Shown here: positions 53,803-64,000 of the stretch, in pieces
Numbering within the stretch: position 1 is the stretch's first letter
Layout: each line of letters begins with the position of its first letter
Source: Nocardioidaceae bacterium UBA4001
GTDB lineage: Bacteria > Actinomycetota > Actinomycetes > Propionibacteriales > Nocardioidaceae
Assembly (NCBI GenBank): GCA_002384855.1
Contig: DGBP01000061.1
Span: forward strand, 15,438 to 79,437
DNA length: 64,000 bases
Reading direction: 5' to 3'
Program-made: the position numbers and the translations under genes
The notes under the pieces: generated by a model
The model's database searches: none
What the model was told of the DNA's origin: nothing
The model's input: the letters and a program-made list of their open reading frames with translations, nothing else

Positions 53803-54849
53803 ACCGGGCTGTCCCGGCGCGCCTTCCCGGTCGGCGGGCACGGCGCCGAACTCCCCCGCGAAGTGGCAGGCGACACGGTGCGTGGGCGTGATCTCCAGCA
53901 GGGGCGGGTCGACCTGGGCGCACACCTCCTGCGCCCGCCAGCATCGCGTCCGGAAGCGGCAGCCGGAGGGCGGGGAGACGGGGCTCGGCGGCTCACCCGG
54001 GAGCCGGATGCGGTGCAGCCGCTCCCCCGACGTCCCTCGTCGGACGTCCGGCACCGCCGACATCAGCGCCTGGGTGTAGGGGTGCAGCGGCCGCGTGTAG
54101 AGCGAGTCCCGGTCGGCGGTCTCCACGATCCGGCCGAGGTACATCACCGCGACGTCGTCGCAGAAGTGGCGTACGACGGCGAGGTCGTGACTGATGAGGA
54201 GGAAGGCGACCCCGAGCTCGCGCCGCAGGTCCTGGAGCAGGTTGACCACCTGTGCCTGCACCGAGACGTCGAGCGCGGACACCGGCTCGTCGGCGACCAC
54301 GAGCCGTGGCTCGACGGCCAGGGCCCTGGCCACCGCGACCCGCTGGCGCTGCCCGCCGGAGAGGTCAGCGGGATAGCGGTCCACGTGACGGGGGTCCAGG
54401 CCCACGAGCTCCAGCACCTCACGCACGCGCCGTCCGACCCCTCCGGCCGGGACGAGCGCGTGCGCGCGCAGGGGGGTGGCGAGGGCGGTGCCGACCGTCT
54501 GGCGCGGGTTCAGCGAGCCGTAGGGGTCCTGAAAGACCATCTGGATCTGCCGGCGCAGCGGCCGCATCTCCTTGCGGCTGAGCGCACCGATCTCGGTGCC
54601 GGCGAAGCGGATCGACCCGGAGGTCGGCTGCTCCAGACGGGCCACGAGCCGGCCGGTGGTGGTCTTGCCGGAGCCGGACTCCCCCACGATCCCGAGGGTC
54701 CCCCCCGGGCGCAGGTCGAAGGAGATCCCGTCCACCGCCCGCACGGCGCCCTGGAACCGTGATCGCCGAGCGGTCGGCCGCGCCGGGAAGAGCTTGCGCA
54801 GGTCGCGGACCGCGAGAAGCGGATCGGGAGGCGCCGGGTCGTGCGTCAT
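53800..54849 (-). CDS. dppF: Oligopeptide/dipeptide ABC transporter ATPase, DppF type
   Basis: Second ATP-binding subunit of a peptide importer, 349 aa. Walker A GESGSGKTTTG, signature LSGGQRQRVAVARAL, Walker B LVVADEPVSALD, and the C-terminal oligopeptide-transporter Cys cluster region (CRFRTRCWRAQEVC). ATG at 54849 overlaps dppD. Last gene of the operon. Confidence 0.94.
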   Translation of the reverse strand: MTHDPAPPDPLLAVRDLRKLFPARPTARRSRFQGAVRAVDGISFDLRPGGTLGIVGESGSGKTTTGRLVARLEQPTSGSIRFAGTEIGALSRKEMRPLRRQIQMVFQDPYGSLNPRQTVGTALATPLRAHALVPAGGVGRRVREVLELVGLDPRHVDRYPADLSGGQRQRVAVARALAVEPRLVVADEPVSALDVSVQAQVVNLLQDLRRELGVAFLLISHDLAVVRHFCDDVAVMYLGRIVETADRDSLYTRPLHPYTQALMSAVPDVRRGTSGERLHRIRLPGEPPSPVSPPSGCRFRTRCWRAQEVCAQVDPPLLEITPTHRVACHFAGEFGAVPADREGAPGQPG

Positions 54850-55871
54850 GGCCCCACCTGCCCCTCGCCGAGCGGCACGTCCTCGGGCAGGTGGCAACGC
54901 CGGAGGCGCCCCGTCTCACCGCTCACCGGGACGAGGTCGGGCAGGTCGGTGCCGCAGCGGCCCCCGGGGACGGTCTCGGCGAAGGCGCAGCGCGGGTGGA
55001 AAGGACAGCCGTCCGGCGGTGTGAGCAGGCTCGGCGGGCTCCCCGGCACGGGCCGCAGTCGCTCCTCGCGTGCTCCCAGGTCGGGGGTGCTCTGCAGCAG
55101 CCCCCACGTGTAGGGCATCCGGGGACGCGCCAGGAGGTCGCGGGCCGGCCCTGCCTCGACCGCACGCCCGGCGTACATGACGAGCAGCCGGTCCGCGGTC
55201 TCGGCGACCACCCCCAGGTCATGGGTGACGTGCACGAGCGCGGTTCCGGTCTCCTGCTGGACCTCCCGGAGCAGGTCGAGGACGTCGGCCTGCACGGTGA
55301 CGTCGAGGGCGGTCGTCGGTTCGTCCGCCACCACCACCGCCGGCCCGTTCACGAGGGCCATCGCGATCACGACCCGCTGGCGCATCCCGCCCGAGAGCTG
55401 ATGAGGGTGGTCGCCCGCCCGGCTGCGGGCCGCCGGGATGCCCACCCGGTCGAGCATCGCCACGGCCCGCTCCGCCGCGTCCGCGCGCGAGACGGCGTGG
55501 TGTGCGCGGTAGGCCTCCGCGACCTGCCGGCCCACGGGGTAGAACGGGTGCAACGCGCTGGTGGGGTCCTGGAAGACCATGGCCACCGACCGTCCGCGCA
55601 GCCGGCGCAGCACCGGTTCGCGCGCACCGACCACCTCGGTCCCGGCCACGAGGACCGACCCCGTGACCCTGGCCCGCCGCGGGTCGTGCAGCCCGAGCAG
55701 GGCCGTCGCGGCCGCCGTCTTGCCCGACCCCGACTCCCCCACGACGCCGAGCGTCTGACCGGGACGAACGGTGAACGACAGCCCTGTGACAGCCCGGACG
55801 TCGCCCGCGTCGGTCGGGAACCGGACGGTGAGATCCCGCACGGCGAGGGCGGCGTCGGCGGCGGACGTCAC
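54846..55871 (-). CDS. dppD: Oligopeptide/dipeptide ABC transporter ATPase, DppD type
   Basis: First ATP-binding subunit, 341 aa. Walker A GESGSGKTAAA, signature QLSGGMRQRVVIAMAL, Walker B VVVADEPTTALD, and C-terminal PFHPRCAFAE segment. GTG at 55871 overlaps dppB (GTGA). Confidence 0.94.
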   Translation of the reverse strand: MTSAADAALAVRDLTVRFPTDAGDVRAVTGLSFTVRPGQTLGVVGESGSGKTAAATALLGLHDPRRARVTGSVLVAGTEVVGAREPVLRRLRGRSVAMVFQDPTSALHPFYPVGRQVAEAYRAHHAVSRADAAERAVAMLDRVGIPAARSRAGDHPHQLSGGMRQRVVIAMALVNGPAVVVADEPTTALDVTVQADVLDLLREVQQETGTALVHVTHDLGVVAETADRLLVMYAGRAVEAGPARDLLARPRMPYTWGLLQSTPDLGAREERLRPVPGSPPSLLTPPDGCPFHPRCAFAETVPGGRCGTDLPDLVPVSGETGRLRRCHLPEDVPLGEGQVGP

Positions 55872-56863
55872 GACGTCCTCACCCGCGGGTCGACCAGCCC
55901 GTAGGCGAGGTCGACGACGAGGTTCGCGACGACGACGAGGACCGCCCCGAGCAGCACGGTGGCGTGCAGCACGGGGAAGTCCTGGGGCGCCCGGACCGCC
56001 TCGAGGGCCCAGCTACCCACGCCGTCGATCCCGAAGATCTGCTCGGTGAACACGGTCCCGGCCAGCAGCGCCGCCATGTCCAGGCCGAAGATCGTCAGAA
56101 CCGGGGCGATCGCCGCGCGCAGACCGTGGCCGAACACCACGCGGCGCGGCGACAGGCCCTTGGCCCGCGCGGTGGTGATGTAGTCCTCGCCGAGGGTCTC
56201 GACCATGGCTCCGCGGGTGTAGCGGGCGTACTGCGTGGAGCCGGCCACCCCCAGGACCAGCCAGGGCAGGAGCAGCCCGCTGGCCCAGGCGACCGGGTCC
56301 TCGGTGAGAGGGGTGTACCCGGTCCCCGGGAACAGGCCCCACTGCAGGGCCAGGACGATCCAGGCGAGCAGCGCCAGCAGGTAGTACGGGACCGAGGAGA
56401 CCAGCAGGCTTCCCCCCACGAGCAGCCGGTCGGCCGTCGTACCCCGCCAGCGCGCGGCCAGCGAGCCTGTCGTCACCCCGACCAGCAGGTAGATCGTCGC
56501 ACCGCCGACAGCGACGGAGAGGGTCGCGGGGAACCTCCGGGCCAGCTCCTCGGTCACCTCCTGCCGGCTTCCGTAGGAGATGCCGAGGCACGGCGCGGCG
56601 CAGGTGTGCTCGCCACCAACCACGACCGTGCGGTCCACGACGAGGCCCCTCACGAAGGCGGCGTACTGCGTCACCACGCTCTGGTCGAGGCCCATCTGCC
56701 GTTCGATCGCGGCGAGCCGTTCGGGCGTGCAGCGGCCCTGCGCCTCGCAGACGGGTCCAGCCGGGTTGCCCGGCCCGAGGAAGAACAGCGCGAAGACGAA
56801 CATCGACGTCAGCGTGACGACGAGCAGCGCCGACGTCAGGCGTCGCGCGACGAAGCCGGCCAC
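55868..56863 (-). CDS. dppB: Peptide ABC transporter permease, DppB type
   Basis: Inner-membrane permease with six predicted helices, 331 aa. The BPD EAA-type loop is seen around YARYTRGAMVETLGEDYITTARAKGL. It has a long periplasmic loop after helix 1 with three Cys. GTG at 56863 has AAGGAGG nine bases upstream. Confidence 0.94.
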   Translation of the reverse strand: MAGFVARRLTSALLVVTLTSMFVFALFFLGPGNPAGPVCEAQGRCTPERLAAIERQMGLDQSVVTQYAAFVRGLVVDRTVVVGGEHTCAAPCLGISYGSRQEVTEELARRFPATLSVAVGGATIYLLVGVTTGSLAARWRGTTADRLLVGGSLLVSSVPYYLLALLAWIVLALQWGLFPGTGYTPLTEDPVAWASGLLLPWLVLGVAGSTQYARYTRGAMVETLGEDYITTARAKGLSPRRVVFGHGLRAAIAPVLTIFGLDMAALLAGTVFTEQIFGIDGVGSWALEAVRAPQDFPVLHATVLLGAVLVVVANLVVDLAYGLVDPRVRTS

Positions 56864-56885
56864 GTGCCCCTGCCTCCTTCGAAGC

Positions 56886-58655
56886 TCAGTCGTCGAGCCA
56901 GATCGTCTTGTACGTCGGCATGCCCAGGGTCCCGTCCACCCGGTGGCCCATGACCTTGGACCCGTGCGCGTGCGCCACGCCGCCGTACCCGATCACGAAC
57001 AGGGGGAAGTAGGTCTCCGCCACGTGCCGCCCGAGGTCGTTCCACGCCGCAGGCTGCTGCTCCGTGGGCAGCATCACGACCTCACGGATCCGCCGGTCCA
57101 CGTCCGGCTCGCTGAAGGCCGCGTAGTTCGAGCCGAGCCCCTCCTCGTCGAGGTCGGAGCTCTCGAGCACCGGCGGGATCCACGACCCGCCCGAGGGCCA
57201 GTCCGAGCACCACCCGGCGGCCCGCAGGTTGACCTCGCTGTCGGGGTCGCGGCGCTCGGTGGAGTAGTCGGCGACCGTCGTGGCCACGGGTCGGGGGGTG
57301 AACCCCACATCCCTCAGCGCGCGGACGACCACGTCCTTGGTCGCCACGTCGAGCGGGTCGTCTCCGCGGAACAGCCATCGGATCTCGTAGCCGACCGCGT
57401 CGACCTCCTCGAGCAGCCGACGGGCGGCGGCGGGGTCGGTCTCCCCCGGGGCCGTGTCGAGGAGGGAGTACTCCGTCCGGCCCGGGATGCCGGGCGGCAT
57501 GAGGTTCTCGCCCCACACTCGCGTGACGTTCTCGATCTGCCCCGCCGCGAGGGCGGCGTCGCGGTAGGGGTAGGCGTAGGCCAGCGCCTGCCGCACCCGC
57601 TTGTCGGTCACCTTGCGGTAGTCCGGCGCCCAGTACGTCGTGCACGGCTGTGGGCCGAGCTCGAGGCGGTCCGGGTGCTCGTCCTGGAAGGTCCGGAAGT
57701 TCTCGGCCAGCACGTCGTCGTAGGTGAGGGTGCGCTCTCCGTCACCCTGGTCGTTGAGCAGCACCTGGTCGACCTGCGTGGCCGGCACCTGGAACGCGAA
57801 CTCGTAGCGGTCGGGGTACTGCGTCCGCGCCGGGTCGGTGGCGGGGTCCCAGTGCGGGTTGCGCACCAGGGTGAGCGACTTCTCGGGCACGTAGTCGTCG
57901 AACATGTACGGCCCCGTGGCCCAGGGGTGTCGGAGATACGTCTCCGGGGCGTCCTCGCCGGCAGGGACCGGTCCCATGGCCGGGAAGGCCGCCCAGTAGG
58001 GGAGGTCGGGGAAGGGTCGTTCCATCTTCAGCGTGAGCCTGTTCCCGTCCACGACCACGCCGGCGTAGCCGGTGCCGGACCGGTAGGGACCCTTGTACTT
58101 GTCGCCGTCGAGGAAGTAGTCGTTGCTGTACGCCGCCCCACCGGGGAAGGTGGAGCGGTCGAAGGAGCGCAGGATGCCGTAGCGGACGTCCTCGGCGGTG
58201 ACCTCGCGGCCGTTCTCCCACTTCACACCCCCGCGGATCGTGAAGGTCCACTCGGTGTAGTCGGCGTTGGAGGTGCCCAGGTCGGTGGCGAGGTCGGGGA
58301 CCAGCACCATGTCGCCGGTCTCCTCGTCGTAGGTGTACTGCGTCAGCGAGCGGGTCACCAGGCCACCGAGGATGGACAGGGTGTTGAGGAAGTACGCCTC
58401 GCTCGGGTCCATGCTGTTCAGCCCGTCCGCGCTGAGGACCCGCACCGTGCCGCCCTCGCGGGCGCCGTCGATCTCCACGGGCCCCTCCCGGTCGGGATCC
58501 TTCGCGGACCCGGCGGCACCGAGCCCGCTGCGGTCGATCCCGTCGGGGGCCGCGTCGCGGCGGTCCCCGTCGCCCCCACCACCGCAGGCGCTCAGCACCA
58601 GGGCGGCCACCATGGACGCGGCGAGCAACCCCCGGCCCCGCCTCGCGCCGGTCAC
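56886..58655 (-). CDS. Peptide ABC transporter substrate-binding lipoprotein
   Basis: Family 5 extracellular solute-binding protein, 589 aa. Signal peptide with lipobox LSAC (Cys24) then a Gly/Asp-rich linker; mature domain starts GGTVRVLSADGLNSMDP and includes TEWTFTIRGGVKWENGREVTAEDV. It lies between the two permease genes. GTG at 58655 overlaps the dppC stop. The peptide or other ligand cannot be told. Confidence 0.94.
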   Translation of the reverse strand: MTGARRGRGLLAASMVAALVLSACGGGGDGDRRDAAPDGIDRSGLGAAGSAKDPDREGPVEIDGAREGGTVRVLSADGLNSMDPSEAYFLNTLSILGGLVTRSLTQYTYDEETGDMVLVPDLATDLGTSNADYTEWTFTIRGGVKWENGREVTAEDVRYGILRSFDRSTFPGGAAYSNDYFLDGDKYKGPYRSGTGYAGVVVDGNRLTLKMERPFPDLPYWAAFPAMGPVPAGEDAPETYLRHPWATGPYMFDDYVPEKSLTLVRNPHWDPATDPARTQYPDRYEFAFQVPATQVDQVLLNDQGDGERTLTYDDVLAENFRTFQDEHPDRLELGPQPCTTYWAPDYRKVTDKRVRQALAYAYPYRDAALAAGQIENVTRVWGENLMPPGIPGRTEYSLLDTAPGETDPAAARRLLEEVDAVGYEIRWLFRGDDPLDVATKDVVVRALRDVGFTPRPVATTVADYSTERRDPDSEVNLRAAGWCSDWPSGGSWIPPVLESSDLDEEGLGSNYAAFSEPDVDRRIREVVMLPTEQQPAAWNDLGRHVAETYFPLFVIGYGGVAHAHGSKVMGHRVDGTLGMPTYKTIWLDD

Positions 58656-59665
58656 CGGCGGGTCCTCGGGTCGAAGGCGTCGCGGACCGCGTCGCCGAGC
58701 AGGTTCAGCGCCAGGACGAGCACCATCACGGTCAGCACCGGGGCCCAGAGGTAGAGCGGGTATCGCTCGAAGGAGTCCACGGCCTGGTTGATCGTCTGGC
58801 CGAGCGAGGGCACCCCGGTCAGGCCGATGCCGAGGTAGGACAGCCCGGCCTCCGCGGCCACGAACGCCGGCACCGAGAGGGACACGGCCACGACGATCGG
58901 GGCGACCAGGTTGGGCAGCAGCTCTTTGAGGAGGATGTGCCTCGTCGACAGACCCATCACCACCGCCGCCTGGACGAACTCCCGCTCGCGCAGGGAGAGC
59001 ACCTGTCCCCGGATCAGCCGGGCCAGCCCCATCCACCCGAAGGTGACCAGCACGGCGACCAGCGCGACCACCTGCGCCAGCGCCAGACCGTCGGGGTCGG
59101 TGGAGAACCGCGACACCACGATCGGCGCCAGGGCGAGCGCGCCGAGCAGGAACGGGAAGGACAGGAACAGGTCGATCACGAACGACACGACCCGGTCCGT
59201 GCGGCCCCCGACGAAACCCGCGACGAGTCCGACACCGACGCCGACCAGGGTGGTCAGCACCGTCGCCACGACGGCCACACCGAGGGACGTCCTCAGGCCG
59301 TAGAGCAGGGTCGCGAGGTTGTCGACGCCGGTGCGCGGTGCCAGCCCCAGTGGGTGCTGCCAGGTGAAGGGCTCGTAGGGCGGCCCCACCGCCGGATAGC
59401 CGTCGAAAAGGAGGACCTCGCTCGGCCGCGGTGCGTCCGGATGGCCGACGGTCGCGTGGATGCCCCACAGCGACGTGACCAGCGGGGCGAGCAGCCCGAG
59501 CAGCACCAGCACGAGCACCACGGCACCCGAGACGACCGCCACCGGGTCCGAGCGCAGCCGGCGGAGCGCGGTGCGGTGCGGTGACACACCGGTGCCGGCC
59601 CGGTCCGGCCTCGCCTCGGCTGCGAGGTCCTCGGCGAGGCGCTCGAGGTCCGCGGTGGTGCTCAT
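58652..59665 (-). CDS. dppC: Peptide ABC transporter permease, DppC type
   Basis: Inner-membrane permease, 337 aa, six helices. N-terminal cytoplasmic part then LVLVLLGLLAPLV; EAA-like loop SLREREFVQAAVVMGLSTRHI. ATG at 59665 is first in the operon with GGAGGG 12 bases upstream; the longer frame has no homology. Confidence 0.93.
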   Translation of the reverse strand: MSTTADLERLAEDLAAEARPDRAGTGVSPHRTALRRLRSDPVAVVSGAVVLVLVLLGLLAPLVTSLWGIHATVGHPDAPRPSEVLLFDGYPAVGPPYEPFTWQHPLGLAPRTGVDNLATLLYGLRTSLGVAVVATVLTTLVGVGVGLVAGFVGGRTDRVVSFVIDLFLSFPFLLGALALAPIVVSRFSTDPDGLALAQVVALVAVLVTFGWMGLARLIRGQVLSLREREFVQAAVVMGLSTRHILLKELLPNLVAPIVVAVSLSVPAFVAAEAGLSYLGIGLTGVPSLGQTINQAVDSFERYPLYLWAPVLTVMVLVLALNLLGDAVRDAFDPRTRR

Positions 59666-59703
59666 CGCTGTGTCCGTCCCTCCGTGGCCCCCCAGCCGTT
59701 CGC

Positions 59704-59747
59704 AGGGTATTCCACGCAGAGCCGGGCCGCGGGCGATACGCGTAACG
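59704..59747 (-). promoter_or_regulatory. Candidate promoter and operator upstream of dppC
   Basis: TACCCT (59704-59709) may be the -10 box. Just above the expected -35 lies a near-perfect 14-bp palindrome CGATACGCGTAACG (59734-59747). Such a site could bind a dimeric regulator of the peptide importer. No regulator gene is adjacent. Confidence 0.35.
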
Positions 59748-59783
59748 ATCACGTACCGTCCGCCGCGCCCGGGCGGCCCCGGG

Positions 59784-61591
<1,808 letters not shown>

Positions 61592-61595
<4 letters not shown>

Positions 61596-62953
61596 GAAAG
61601 CTCCTCTTGCGTGTGCGTGATGATGCGGGGGACGAGATCCTCGGCAGGTGGGGTCCAGGCGTCCGCATCGGCGTCGACCTGCTCGCCACTGCGGATGTCC
61701 TTGACCTGGTCGGCTCCCCCGTCGCCTCCGGGGAACCAGACGAACGGGATGCCACGCCGCTCGGCGTACCTGATCTGCTTGCCGAACTTCTGCGGCGCGG
61801 CGGCGACCTCGGTGGGGACGCCGCGGGCGCGCAGCCGCTGGGCGACCACGTCGGAGTGCGGGCGGCTCTCCTCGTCGGCGAGGGCGACCATCACCACCGA
61901 GGGGACCTTGCGGTCCGACCCCAGCAGGCCACGGTGGATCAGCGGCACGAGGGTGCGGGAGATGCCGAAGGAGATGCCGACACCCGGGTAGGTCGTGCGG
62001 CCGTCGGAGGCGAGGGCGTCGTACCGCCCGCCGCCACCCACGGACTTGAGGAACTCGAAGCCCTCCATGTGGATCTCGAAGACCGTGCCCGTGTAGTAGT
62101 CCAGGCCGCGCGCCAGGCTCAGACTCGCCTCGACCGAGAACCGGTCGCCGTTGAGCGAGCGGCAGCCCTCAACCACCGCGGCGAGCTCGGCGAGGCCCGT
62201 CTCGAGCAGGTCGTCCTCGACGCCCAAGACGCGCACCTGCTCCACGAAGGACGAGTCCGCCGCCGAGATCTCGGCGAGCTGCAGGCACCGGGACGCCTGG
62301 TCCTCGCTCAGCCCGCCCTCGGAGACGAGCAGCTCACCGACCTTGTCGGCGGGCAGCTTGTCGAGCTTGTCGATGATGCGGATGACCGCCGACGGGTCCG
62401 GGGCGCCGAGCCCCGCGTAGAAACCCTGGATCAGCTTGCGGTTGTTCACCCGCAGCTTCAATGGGGGCAGCGGCAGGGCGGACAGCGCCTCCGCCATCAC
62501 CCGGGCCACCTCGACGTCGAAGTGGAAGGGCAGCTCGTCCTTCGCCACCACGTCGATGTCGGCCTGGGTGAACTCGCGGAAACGGCCCTCCTGGGGCCGC
62601 TCGCCGCGCCAGGCCTTCTGGATCTGGTAGCGGCGGAAGGGGAACTCCAGCTTCCCGGCGTTCTCGAGCACGTAGCGCGCGAACGGCACGGTCAGGTCGA
62701 AGTGCAGCCCGAACTGCGCGGCGGAGTCGGCGTCCACGTCGCCCTCGGCCTGGAGCCGGCGCAGCACGTAGACCTCCTTCGAGGTCTCCCCCTTGCGGAG
62801 CAGCTGGTCCATCGGCTCGACTGCGCGGGTCTCGACGTTGGCAAAGCCGTGCAGCTCGAAGGTACGGCCCAGGCGCTCGATCACCTGCAGCTCCACCACG
62901 CGCTGCTCGGGCAGGAACTCGGGGAACCCGCTCAGCGGGGTCGGCTTGCTCAT
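61592..62953 (-). CDS. hisS: Histidine--tRNA ligase, eukaryotic/archaeal-like form
   Basis: Charges tRNA-His, 453 aa. Motif 2 region RYQIQKAWRGERPQEGRFREF and HisA motif LARGLDYYTGTVFEI are intact. LHFDLTVPFARYV, TQADIDVVA and LRVNNRKLIQGFY resemble the eukaryotic/archaeal type rather than the usual bacterial one found in Streptomyces or Mycobacterium. A related form occurs in Micrococcales. ATG at 62953; overlaps aspS by four bases. Confidence 0.95.
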
Positions 62954-62954
62954 G

Positions 62955-63698
62955 TCACAGACCTCGGGTGTTCGGGAGGGGTGCGGGGCCGTGGGCCGGG
63001 TCTGCGAGGTCGCGGCCGGCGACGTCGAGGAGGTAGGGGTTGGTGGCCCTCTCCCGGCCGATGCTGGTCTGCTCGCCGTGGCCCGGCAGCACGACGATGT
63101 TGTCGGCGAGCGGGAGCACCTTGGTGGCCAGCGTGCGCAGCATCGTCGGATGGTCCCCGCCCGGCAGGTCGGTGCGGCCGATGGACCCGGCGAAGAGCAG
63201 GTCGCCGGAGAACATCACCTCGGCGATGTCGTCGCCACCCTGGCCGTCGTACGGAGACCGGAAGGTGACCGAGCCTCGGGTGTGCCCCGGGGTGTGGTCG
63301 ACGACGAACGTGAGGCCGGCGAGCTCGAGGGCCTGGCCGTCGGTGAGCTCGGCGACCCGGTCGGGCTCGGCGAACTCGTGCGTGCCGCCGAGCAGCATGC
63401 CCGCTGTCTCCGGGGAGATCCCGGCCATCGGGTCGGCGAGCAGGTGGCGGTCCTCCGGGTGGATGTAGGCGGTCGCGTCGTAGCTGCCGGCGACCGGCGC
63501 GACGCACCACATGTGGTCGATGTGGCCGTGGGTGACGAGCACCGACACCGGCTTCAGCCTGTGCTCGCGCACTACCTCGGCGACCCCGGCGGAGGCGTCC
63601 TTGCCCGGGTCGATCACCACGCACTCCTGACCCGGGGCGGTCGCGGCGACGTAGCAGTTGGTCCCCCACGGTCCGGCCGGGAAGCCTGCGATGAACAC
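62955..63698 (-). CDS. Metallo-beta-lactamase-fold hydrolase (glyoxalase II-like)
   Basis: A 247-aa MBL-fold protein with the metal signature THGHIDH, further ligands in DHTPGHTRGS, FSGDLLF and LPGHGEQT. Closest in type to hydroxyacylglutathione-hydrolase-like thioesterases; in an actinobacterium the thiol would more likely be mycothiol. GTG at 63698 with AGGAG nine bases upstream; one base before hisS, so co-transcribed with hisS-aspS. Confidence 0.9.
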   Translation of the reverse strand: MFIAGFPAGPWGTNCYVAATAPGQECVVIDPGKDASAGVAEVVREHRLKPVSVLVTHGHIDHMWCVAPVAGSYDATAYIHPEDRHLLADPMAGISPETAGMLLGGTHEFAEPDRVAELTDGQALELAGLTFVVDHTPGHTRGSVTFRSPYDGQGGDDIAEVMFSGDLLFAGSIGRTDLPGGDHPTMLRTLATKVLPLADNIVVLPGHGEQTSIGRERATNPYLLDVAGRDLADPAHGPAPLPNTRGL

Positions 63699-63739
63699 GG
63701 GTGCGCACTCCTGCTCGGGTGGGGGTGGGTGACCGGTGA

Positions 63740-63745
63740 AGCCTA
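63740..63745 (-). promoter_or_regulatory. Candidate -10 box for MBL-hisS-aspS
   Basis: TAGGCT on the minus strand, 41 nt before the MBL gene, in the 212-bp divergent gap. No clear -35. Confidence 0.4.
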
Positions 63746-63831
63746 CCGAGCCGGTTGCGACGTACGGAAACCGCGGCAGCCGTTATGCGGTCGTAGCCGT
63801 CAACTCGGTGTCGCCCGTGGCCGGGGACACC

Positions 63832-63837
63832 TAGACT
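63832..63837 (+). promoter_or_regulatory. Candidate -10 box for the rightmost gene
   Basis: TAGACT on the plus strand, five bases before an in-frame GTG of a short ORF (63843) and 73 before the GTG at 63911. Confidence 0.4.
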
Positions 63838-63842
63838 CGCCG

Positions 63843-63914
63843 GTGGATGTGACCACGATGCACCGCGCCGACGAGCGGCGTGGCCTGCACCTGACCGAAG
63901 AGGTGTTCCGGTGA
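63843..63914 (+). CDS. Possible leaderless upstream ORF, 23 codons
   Basis: GTG at 63843 (or ATG at 63858) opens a short frame ending VFR and a TGA at 63912-63914 that overlaps the next gene's GTG by GTGA. The peptide is charged (HRADERRGLHLTEEVFR). Could be a leader peptide coupling translation, or chance; low confidence. Confidence 0.3.
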   Translation: MDVTTMHRADERRGLHLTEEVFR

Positions 63915-64000
63915 GCGACTCCCAGCCAGCCCCGCCCGCTCAGCCCGCTGAGAACCCGGCTGAGAGCCCCGATGTGAGTCCGACCGAGGCCACCGCCGAC
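63911..64000 (+). CDS. N-terminus of a Pro/Ala/Glu-rich protein, truncated by window
   Basis: GTG at 63911 with AAGAGGT upstream opens a frame to the window end (30 residues, SDSQPAPPAQPAENPAES and onward). This low-complexity start and its place opposite the MBL-hisS block recall the DUF349 protein found there in other actinobacteria, but the diagnostic domain lies outside the window. Confidence 0.55.
   Translation, partial: MSDSQPAPPAQPAENPAESPDVSPTEATAD

Noticed and set aside
56580..58754. Plus-strand frame of 724 codons
   Set aside because: Antisense to the substrate-binding protein gene; no recognisable features.
62950..63708. Alternative minus-strand frame over the MBL gene
   Set aside because: Arg/Pro/Gly-rich shadow; the MBL frame has complete metal motifs.

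Overview
The window comes from a high-GC Gram-positive bacterium, most likely an actinobacterium of the Nocardioides/Propionibacteriales type. The signs are roughly 70% GC with G/C-ending codons, many GTG starts, -10 boxes of the TAGRCT/TAGGGT type, an actinobacterial integration host factor (mihF), and a gene order that follows the actinobacterial core chromosome closely. From memory of published maps, blocks here parallel Streptomyces coelicolor SCO1436-SCO1511 and M. tuberculosis Rv1379-Rv1416. Nearly everything lies on the minus strand. I see no rRNA, tRNA, CRISPR array, prophage or intact insertion sequence.

Layout, left to right (transcription mostly right to left). 1-7 kb: translation block infC-rpmI-rplT, a TrmH-type RNA methyltransferase, an orphan PAS histidine kinase, and pheS-pheT (pheT cut by the window edge). 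7-12 kb: mixed accessory genes (DUF1844, SseB-like, a three-gene plus-strand operon with an aldolase-like PLP enzyme and a P-loop kinase, a small lipoprotein, a double GNAT protein). 11.6-13.3 kb: hisE-hisG and a PH-like membrane protein. 13.5-17.8 kb: riboflavin operon ribD-ribE-ribM-ribBA-ribH under an FMN riboswitch. 18-26 kb: rpe, a standalone LigD-type polymerase, rsmB, fmt, def, priA, metK. 26-29 kb: coaBC, rpoZ, gmk, mihF. 29-41 kb: an eleven-gene pyrimidine operon from pyrR to a lipoprotein, in which every junction overlaps, preceded by a PyrR-binding-loop hairpin that contains the Shine-Dalgarno sequence. 41-47 kb: nusB, efp, and the aro genes. 47-54 kb: mltG, ruvX, alaS, two small membrane proteins, rarA. 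54-60 kb: a dipeptide/oligopeptide ABC transporter operon. 60-64 kb: aspS, hisS, a metallo-beta-lactamase-fold protein, and the start of a divergent gene.

The genes form a housekeeping core: de novo pyrimidine, riboflavin, shikimate and S-adenosylmethionine synthesis, plus translation (aminoacyl-tRNA synthetases, IF3, EF-P, formylation and deformylation of Met). The least ordinary signals are: (1) a second dihydroorotate-dehydrogenase-like gene next to pyrK that has lost the catalytic Cys and orotate-binding Asn residues, although a complete class 2 PyrD is in the same operon; (2) a long structured infC leader with an intrinsic terminator inside it and an apparent ATC start codon; (3) a 21-nt widespread palindrome-like repeat inserted in frame into aspS; (4) a pair of 78-bp repeats with conserved ends and same-length divergent cores; (5) several genes whose -10 box lies 6-9 nt from the start codon, implying leaderless mRNAs.
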